Shown here: positions 20,481 through 24,755 of the stretch, piece by piece
Position numbering within the stretch: position 1 is the stretch's first letter
How the letters are laid out: each line of letters begins with the position of its first letter
Virus record (IMG/VR): IMGVR_UViG_3300033064_000877
Location: 1 to 24,755 of that record
Reading direction: 5' to 3' (one strand)
DNA: 24,755 bases
Source: a virus
The notes under the pieces: model-generated
Database searches by the model: none
What the model was told of the DNA's origin: nothing
Seen by the model: only the letters and a program-made list of their open reading frames with translations
Program-made: the position numbers and the translations under genes

Positions 20481-21032
20481 ATGGTAGAAGAAGAGTTTAC
20501 TCCTACAAGAGGCACCTCACTAGACCCAGTCCCCACAGAAGTAGCAGTAGCCAATACCATCATCCCTTATTCTAGAGATGATGCAAGGTGCAGATACTTA
20601 GGATACCGTGCCTGTGGATTCTCTATCAGGGAAGCTCTCCAGGTGATAACTCACTCTAAGCAGTGGCTAACCTGGTGCAGAACTGACCCTCAGTTCAAAG
20701 AGCTTGAAGATAGAATCCCCGAATTTAGGAAGGAGCTATCTAAGGAATACATAGAGATAGAGTTCTTTCGCAACTTCCGCTATGCACTAGAGAAGGACTA
20801 TAGAGTCCTCAAGCAATCTCTAACTGATGAGCCTATGCCTAAGCAAGACCATGACTATCTGCTGAAGTTGCGCTCTCAGTATACTCCCCAGCAACTACAA
20901 ATCCTTGAGGCAATAGTCTCAGGTACTGATGGTGGATTTAATTTTGCTAAATTTGTGGCAGAGAACCAAGAGCTCATCCAATTCAGTCGGACTGATAGTA
21001 TAACAGTGCAGAGGACATCTGATGCCGAATAG
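20481..21032 (+). CDS. Probable terminase small subunit
   Basis: 183 aa. Residues 38-70 (YLGYRACGFSIREAL ... SKQWLTWCRTDPQF) have the helix-turn-helix and trailing R/K-x-DP-x-F typical of phage small terminases, which recognise the packaging site. Helical oligomerisation segments follow, and a short variable tail contains ITVQR, a motif position seen at the end of similar proteins. ATG 20481 with AAAGGAGGAGG upstream is chosen; the longer frame from 20454 would start inside the -10 box. It opens the late block, the usual place for terS. No DNA-packaging ATPase follows within the window, so the assignment is probable rather than certain. Confidence 0.65.
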   Translation: MVEEEFTPTRGTSLDPVPTEVAVANTIIPYSRDDARCRYLGYRACGFSIREALQVITHSKQWLTWCRTDPQFKELEDRIPEFRKELSKEYIEIEFFRNFRYALEKDYRVLKQSLTDEPMPKQDHDYLLKLRSQYTPQQLQILEAIVSGTDGGFNFAKFVAENQELIQFSRTDSITVQRTSDAE

Positions 21033-21093
21033 ACTCCCTACTGCCAAAAAGATAAATGCAGCAAGAAGGATGGAAGAATGGGTATTAGTTTAG
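21022..21093 (+). pseudogene. Possible 5' stub of large terminase gene
   Basis: A 23-codon frame starting at ATG 21022 overlaps the end of the terS-like gene, with GAGGA upstream. The peptide (MPNRLPTAKK... RRMEEWVLV) resembles the opening of phage large terminases, but the frame stops 16 bases into the LAGLIDADG gene. It may be what remains of terL after the endonuclease entered, or a chance frame. Similarity is by eye only. Confidence 0.3.
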
Positions 21094-21533
21094 ATTATCT
21101 AGCAGGATTGGTAGATGCTGATGGTTGCATCTACATTACTAAGATAAAGCCTGGTATTAGGCGTAGAACAGTAAACCCATCATATAGTCCTTCACTTTGT
21201 GTTGCTAATACTAATCTTCAGTTGCTGACAGACTTGCAATCACAGTTTGGAGGCTCTGTAAACCACGACTCTAGAGGAAATTGTTCAAGATGGACTATTT
21301 GCAGCAGAAAGGCAGAACCACTGTTGGTAGATTTACTTCCTAGACTACGTATCAAGTTTGAGCAGGCATGGGTATGCCTAGAACTGTATAATAGCAATGG
21401 CAAAGAGAAAGACTCTTATAGTAGAATTACAGGCAATGATGAGGTTGCTAGAAGAGAATGTTTATATCAAAGAAACAAGGAGCTGAACTCTGGTAGCTAT
21501 GGCAAGAGGAATGGTGAAGTCCAGCAAGGCTAG
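21078..21533 (+). CDS. LAGLIDADG homing endonuclease (single motif)
   Basis: 151 aa with LAGLVDADG at residues 8-16, the dimer-interface helix and catalytic acid of this family. One motif and this size imply a homodimer like I-CreI. Such enzymes cut a long target and spread their own gene, usually from an intron or intein. Here no intein Cys/His-Asn borders exist and a different gene follows at once, so it appears free-standing or to have lost its host intron. The start has AAGGA 7 bases upstream. The last 12 or so residues overlap the next gene and may be read-through of an older boundary. Confidence 0.9.
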   Translation: MGISLDYLAGLVDADGCIYITKIKPGIRRRTVNPSYSPSLCVANTNLQLLTDLQSQFGGSVNHDSRGNCSRWTICSRKAEPLLVDLLPRLRIKFEQAWVCLELYNSNGKEKDSYSRITGNDEVARRECLYQRNKELNSGSYGKRNGEVQQG

Positions 21534-21675
21534 GGCTGCGTCTTCAAGAAATATCAGAAGAGCACAGTTAAGTAGGATTAGAACTAAGGAACCTCGCTCA
21601 CCTGGCAGAGTTATGAGGAAGAGGCTATATGCAGTAGGTAGAGTGCAGAGGACAGGAAGAACTAGAAGGAGATAA
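21499..21675 (+). CDS. Small Arg-rich basic protein 1, 58 aa
   Basis: Not recognised. 21 of 58 residues are Arg or Lys and only one is acidic, ending GRTRRR. ATG 21499 lies inside the end of the endonuclease gene in another frame, with only a distant GGAG, so coupling is likely. Probable roles are DNA binding or condensation in the capsid or an internal virion component; context gives no more. Confidence 0.7.
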   Translation: MARGMVKSSKARAASSRNIRRAQLSRIRTKEPRSPGRVMRKRLYAVGRVQRTGRTRRR

Positions 21676-21679
21676 CCTT

Positions 21680-21910
21680 ATGGCAGATAGAACTCAGAAG
21701 GAGCTAGTACAAGAAATCCATACTGTTCTGCTAGGAGTTCCAGGGACAGAGGATGGTGGTCTTGTTCGGGAAGTAAAAGATATCAAGACTGATGTTAAGG
21801 AGCTTGGAAGGTCTCATGGTAAGTTAAAGAGGAACTTCTGGATACTTGTAGGTATTCTAGCAGGCAGTGGTGCTATAGGCACAGGAGTATATAATCTATT
21901 GGGAGGGTAG
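21680..21910 (+). CDS. Coiled-coil plus C-terminal transmembrane protein (XhlA-like)
   Basis: 76 aa: a helical, charged N-terminal region (LVREVKDIKTDVKEL) followed by one hydrophobic segment at about 53-74 (FWILVGILAGSGAIGTGVY). This layout matches the small phage proteins of the XhlA/haemolysin-like group that sit with holins, and also some tail-tip membrane proteins. ATG 21680 has AAGGAGATAACC upstream. It is placed among basic proteins in the late block. Lysis or membrane attachment is plausible but not shown. Confidence 0.65.
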   Translation: MADRTQKELVQEIHTVLLGVPGTEDGGLVREVKDIKTDVKELGRSHGKLKRNFWILVGILAGSGAIGTGVYNLLGG

Positions 21911-21912
21911 AG

Positions 21913-22104
21913 ATGGCTAAAGCAGGGAGAGCTAAGAAGTGGATTTCAGGAGCCATCAAGAGACCAGGAGCATTAACCGCTAAGGCTAAGGCCGCTGGTA
22001 TGGGTGTGCAGGCCTTTGCTAGGAAGCATAAGGGCTCACCTGGCAGGTTAGGCAAACAAGCTCGGCTGGCACTAACGCTAAAGAAAATTGGGAGGAAAAG
22101 GTAA
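21913..22104 (+). CDS. Small Lys-rich basic protein 2, 63 aa
   Basis: 19 of 63 residues are Lys/Arg and there is no Asp or Glu. The pattern KRPGAL...KAKAAGM...FARKHKGSPGRLGKQARLA looks like a small phage protein seen in many genomes but, to my knowledge, without assigned function. ATG 21913 has GGGAGGGTAGAG upstream. It overlaps the next basic gene by one base (TAATG). Confidence 0.8.
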   Translation: MAKAGRAKKWISGAIKRPGALTAKAKAAGMGVQAFARKHKGSPGRLGKQARLALTLKKIGRKR

Positions 22105-22304
22105 TGCCAAACGGAGTAGCAAAGTTTCTTAAGCATCTTGGTACACTAGGACAAAGGCGAAAGAAGACAACTCGTAGACCTGCTAGAGCAACTGTTAGAG
22201 CTATGTTTCTTACAATGAGAGGAACTCAACCTGGTAGGCCTGGCTTCTACAATCCTGCTGTAACTCCAAGAGCAGCGAAGGCAAGGAAAGCTCCTAAGAG
22301 GTAG
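22104..22304 (+). CDS. Small basic protein 3, 66 aa
   Basis: Not recognised. 18 of 66 residues are Lys/Arg with no acidic residue; Pro/Ala/Arg-rich, probably disordered around a short helix. It starts by TAATG overlap with GGGAGGAAAAGG upstream and ends two bases before the tail-fibre-like gene. Confidence 0.75.
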   Translation: MPNGVAKFLKHLGTLGQRRKKTTRRPARATVRAMFLTMRGTQPGRPGFYNPAVTPRAAKARKAPKR

Positions 22305-22306
22305 TA

Positions 22307-24079
22307 ATGGCTATAACTTCCGTAACTAAGGATGGCGGCTACTTAGTCATAGTAGAGGATGGAGTAACCAAGAGACGCTCTATCGTCTATGAGGATACAG
22401 TATGCTCACTACCTCCAACTGACTATACTGAGGTTGGAGTTATCTATGTAGATGAGACTAATGGCGTATTAGTAGTTCAGTATAATGGCTCAACTACAGA
22501 GATAGAACTTGATGCTACTATAGACTTAACTGGAGCGGAGATAGTAGCTCTGCTCGAGGCCCTTGGCATAGGTAGTAGACTCTCTCATACCAAGTTAGAT
22601 GACATAGGAGCTTCTGACCATCATGCCAAGTACCTAGACTCAGAAGCTAAAGCTGCTGCAGTCTTAGCAGGAGCAGTAACAGCAGGAGAGACTAAAGCTC
22701 CTACTCATGACGCAGTTGTAACTTATGTACTAGCTCAATGTGGTCTTTATCTACCTCTTACTGGCGGGACTTTAACTGGGGACCTAACTATTGGGGCTCA
22801 TAAGATAAGAACTACTGACCTACTCCTAATGCAGGAAAATGCTGCGCAATTTATGATGAGAAATGCTGCCAATGATACTTATGTTGGTCTTCAGGTGACT
22901 AGATTATATTTTCGTGAAGGAGTCGCTGCAGCAGCTGATGGTCGGTCTATTGCTTCCTTTGATGAGAATGCTGGCTACCTTATGCTCAAGGCTTACGATA
23001 CTGATAGTGCGCTAGCGGAGGTAGCTAGGTTACAAGGCGCTGCTGTATCTTACTTTCAAGGCACTAGAGGTATAGTCCTGTTGCCTACAACTGAGCCAAC
23101 TACATTAGTAGAAGGCTGGCTCTGGTATGACTCTACAGCAGACAAGCTAAAGTATAAGGATGCTAGTGAAGTTAGAATACTAGCCATAGTTGCAGATATG
23201 ACCACTCACGAAGGTGCTGCTGACCCTCATACTGGCTACAGACTTGAGTCTGCTGACCATAGTCATCAGTCCGCTGGAGCGCAGGCTGGTAAGCTAGACC
23301 ACGGATTAGCCTTGGATGGTCTACTAGATGATGACCATACTCAGTATACCAAACATTCTCTAGCTACAGCGGCTAGTGATTTCCTTGTGGCATCTGGGGC
23401 TGGAGTATTTATCAAGAAGACTTTGGCGGAGGTTAAAACTATCTTAGGGTTAGGCTCAGCTGCCTACACTGCTGCTACCGACTATGTTACTCATGCCCTA
23501 GCTACAGTAGCTAATGACTTTTTGGTTGCCTCTGGTTCTGGTGCTTACATCAAGAAAACCTTAGCTGAAACCTTGACAATACTAGGCAAAGCTGTTGCAT
23601 CTGGTCTTGCTTCCCTTAATGCCAGCACTAAGGTAGTAGAGCAGCCTGCAAGTATTACTGACCATCTAGATGGCTCACCTGATGAGAATGATGCTACTAA
23701 AGCTCCTACTTCAGAGTGGGCCTTTGACCATGCTGCACTAGCATCGGCTCATGGTGCAGTATCAGCAGCAACAGCTAGTAAGATAGTAGTCCGTGATGCC
23801 TCAGCAAGGGCTAAGTTTGCTGCAGCAGCTGCAGCAGGTGATGCTATAGTTGCCGATGCTAATGTTAGAGCACCAGATTCAACATTACTAGAAGGCTCAA
23901 GTAAAGCAACAGTTCAAGACCATACTCCGAAGGCTCATACCTTAGCTGCCCACTCTAACCCTATTGGCTCAGTTGAGTTCAACCAGCAGCAAGCACTCCA
24001 GCTTGTTATAGAGAATAGAACAAGCGACCCAGCTAGTCCTGTAGAGGGACAGACTTGGGTAAGGACAGACTTAGACTAA
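22307..24079 (+). CDS. Tail-fibre-like structural protein, 590 aa
   Basis: Low-complexity, Ala/Thr/Ser/Asp-rich protein with motifs common in trimeric tail fibres: LTGGTLTGDLTI (about 153-164), DHSH...KLDHGLALDGLLDDDHTQY (about 318-347) and similar DHH segments at 103-108. Two diverged copies of a unit of about 35 residues (LATAASDFLVASGAG... and LATVANDFLVASGSG...) are encoded at 23362-23454 and 23497-23590. The N-terminal 80 residues are beta-rich and may attach to the virion. Host recognition is the likely role. ATG 22307 has AAGAGGT upstream; the stop overlaps the next start (TAATG). Confidence 0.85.
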   Translation: MAITSVTKDGGYLVIVEDGVTKRRSIVYEDTVCSLPPTDYTEVGVIYVDETNGVLVVQYNGSTTEIELDATIDLTGAEIVALLEALGIGSRLSHTKLDDIGASDHHAKYLDSEAKAAAVLAGAVTAGETKAPTHDAVVTYVLAQCGLYLPLTGGTLTGDLTIGAHKIRTTDLLLMQENAAQFMMRNAANDTYVGLQVTRLYFREGVAAAADGRSIASFDENAGYLMLKAYDTDSALAEVARLQGAAVSYFQGTRGIVLLPTTEPTTLVEGWLWYDSTADKLKYKDASEVRILAIVADMTTHEGAADPHTGYRLESADHSHQSAGAQAGKLDHGLALDGLLDDDHTQYTKHSLATAASDFLVASGAGVFIKKTLAEVKTILGLGSAAYTAATDYVTHALATVANDFLVASGSGAYIKKTLAETLTILGKAVASGLASLNASTKVVEQPASITDHLDGSPDENDATKAPTSEWAFDHAALASAHGAVSAATASKIVVRDASARAKFAAAAAAGDAIVADANVRAPDSTLLEGSSKATVQDHTPKAHTLAAHSNPIGSVEFNQQQALQLVIENRTSDPASPVEGQTWVRTDLD

Positions 24080-24755
24080 TGGATAAAGTAACTGCACCAG
24101 ATAAGATAGTAACTGACCCAGTAGTCCTTAGCGAGCTTGCCAGGCAGGGCATAGATAAGGACTATGTAGAGTTCACTGACTACGGAGCAATGAAACAAGG
24201 CATAGGCCCTTACATGAAAGACTACAAGGACTTAAAGTCTGGCAGGCACATTGCTGTTGCCTCTGGCTTGCCTATGTGTAACAGGTATGGACATAGGATA
24301 GAGTTGCCTTGGAAGCAAAGTAATGGCACCTTCCGTGCTCAGTATAACTTATTTGATGCTAAGGTAGAAGGCAATGGTGTTGCACTAGTATGCCTCGCTG
24401 ACCAACCTAATCGTACTAGACTATATGACCAAGTTGCCTGGCACCCACAAATATTTCTAAACGGTATAGAGGTAAAGCCTATCAAGGATGTTGCTAAACT
24501 GCTTGAGGTTGACCCTACCAACCAGAATTATTTGCATAATGTCCTTGAATGGGACTACGGCATCTGCAAGAGGCGGATAAGGATTATTGAGGGCAGGTTC
24601 AGGGAGCGGTGGATATTTGCTAAAGACCCCCAAGGTGAAATCAGGATTAAGCATAACCAGACAGGAGACTTCAAGCTAAAGTTCGGTAAATACAAGATAA
24701 GCGATGATGAGGAGCTAGTTCCAAGAGAAGCCTTCATTGACCCTATGTTCGGCTA
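24079..24755 (+). CDS. Large protein, probable virion component (3' end outside window)
   Basis: The frame opens at ATG 24079 (TAATG overlap with the fibre gene) and is open to the window edge after 225 codons. No family recognised. It has an N-terminal Tyr/Lys-rich region, then beta-rich segments (GTFRAQYNLFDAK, GVALVCLADQ, WHPQIFLNGIEV) and a basic Arg/Ile-rich strand pair (CKRRIRIIEGRFRERWIF). Translational coupling to the fibre suggests another virion or fibre-associated protein. Confidence 0.75.
   Translation, partial: MDKVTAPDKIVTDPVVLSELARQGIDKDYVEFTDYGAMKQGIGPYMKDYKDLKSGRHIAVASGLPMCNRYGHRIELPWKQSNGTFRAQYNLFDAKVEGNGVALVCLADQPNRTRLYDQVAWHPQIFLNGIEVKPIKDVAKLLEVDPTNQNYLHNVLEWDYGICKRRIRIIEGRFRERWIFAKDPQGEIRIKHNQTGDFKLKFGKYKISDDEELVPREAFIDPMFG

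Noticed and set aside
21533-21680. Group I intron or intein around the LAGLIDADG gene
   Set aside because: No in-frame flanking extein, no intein end residues, and no intron core that I could recognise; the downstream sequence codes for a basic protein.
1-24755. CRISPR array, insertion sequence, integrase or prophage attachment site
   Set aside because: No regularly spaced repeats, no transposase or recombinase motifs, and no tRNA-like core sequence seen.
1-24755. Stop-codon recoding as in some phages
   Set aside because: TAG, TAA and TGA all end genes at compact stop-start junctions, and the long genes have no in-frame stops.

Overview
The window is part of a tailed double-stranded DNA bacteriophage (Caudoviricetes-type). 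It has a phage replication, recombination and nucleotide-metabolism set, a probable terminase small subunit, tail-fibre-like and other virion genes, and about twenty small tightly packed genes of unknown function. Bacterial signals are unambiguous: strong Shine-Dalgarno sites, ATGA/GTGA/TAATG stop-start overlaps, ATG/GTG/TTG starts and six near-consensus extended -10 sigma-70-type promoters. The sequence alone does not fix the host. All three stop codons end genes, so there is no sign of recoding. I see no integrase, tRNA, CRISPR array or transposase, and no complete large terminase, portal or capsid gene.

Layout. Positions 1-1511 (+) are the 3' part of an alanine-rich coiled-coil virion protein. 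Two hairpins (1515-1584) separate it from the long minus-strand early block, 1589-20345. In transcription order (right to left) that block holds: (i) small zinc-binding and unknown genes from promoter 20355-20384 (20345 down to about 18459); (ii) a 365-base region without a convincing gene, carrying a paired palindrome and promoter 18201-18229; (iii) a two-gene unit (18093-17290) closed by a rho-independent terminator (17240-17276); (iv) a belt of 17 small genes (17070-12934) from promoter 17098-17126, including YopX-like, helix-turn-helix-like and zinc-finger proteins; (v) promoter 12915-12944 with an ABA-sandwich-like protein and a RepA/DnaB-like helicase ATPase; (vi) promoter 11319-11348 with the core replication and recombination operon: a possible ssDNA-binding protein, a structured RNA-like leader (10046-10236), a Cas4-like PD-(D/E)xK nuclease, a Sak4-like ATPase, HNH and RNase H-fold proteins, an ERCC4-like nuclease with HhH, a DNA methyltransferase, dCMP deaminase, and a family A DNA polymerase with an unusual active site.

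Divergent promoter 20435-20463 drives the plus-strand late block: a probable terminase small subunit, a LAGLIDADG homing endonuclease, three small very basic proteins, a coiled-coil/TM protein, a tail-fibre-like protein and a partial large protein running off the window. The genome could be circular or circularly permuted, with late genes continuing past 24755 and rejoining at position 1; this is inference.

Standout observations: neither GATC nor CCGG occurs in the 24,755 bases as I read them; a multi-stem RNA candidate with mutually exclusive pairings lies just ahead of the nuclease gene; a conserved phage promoter family; a homing endonuclease at the position where a large terminase would begin; and several enzymes with changed catalytic residues.
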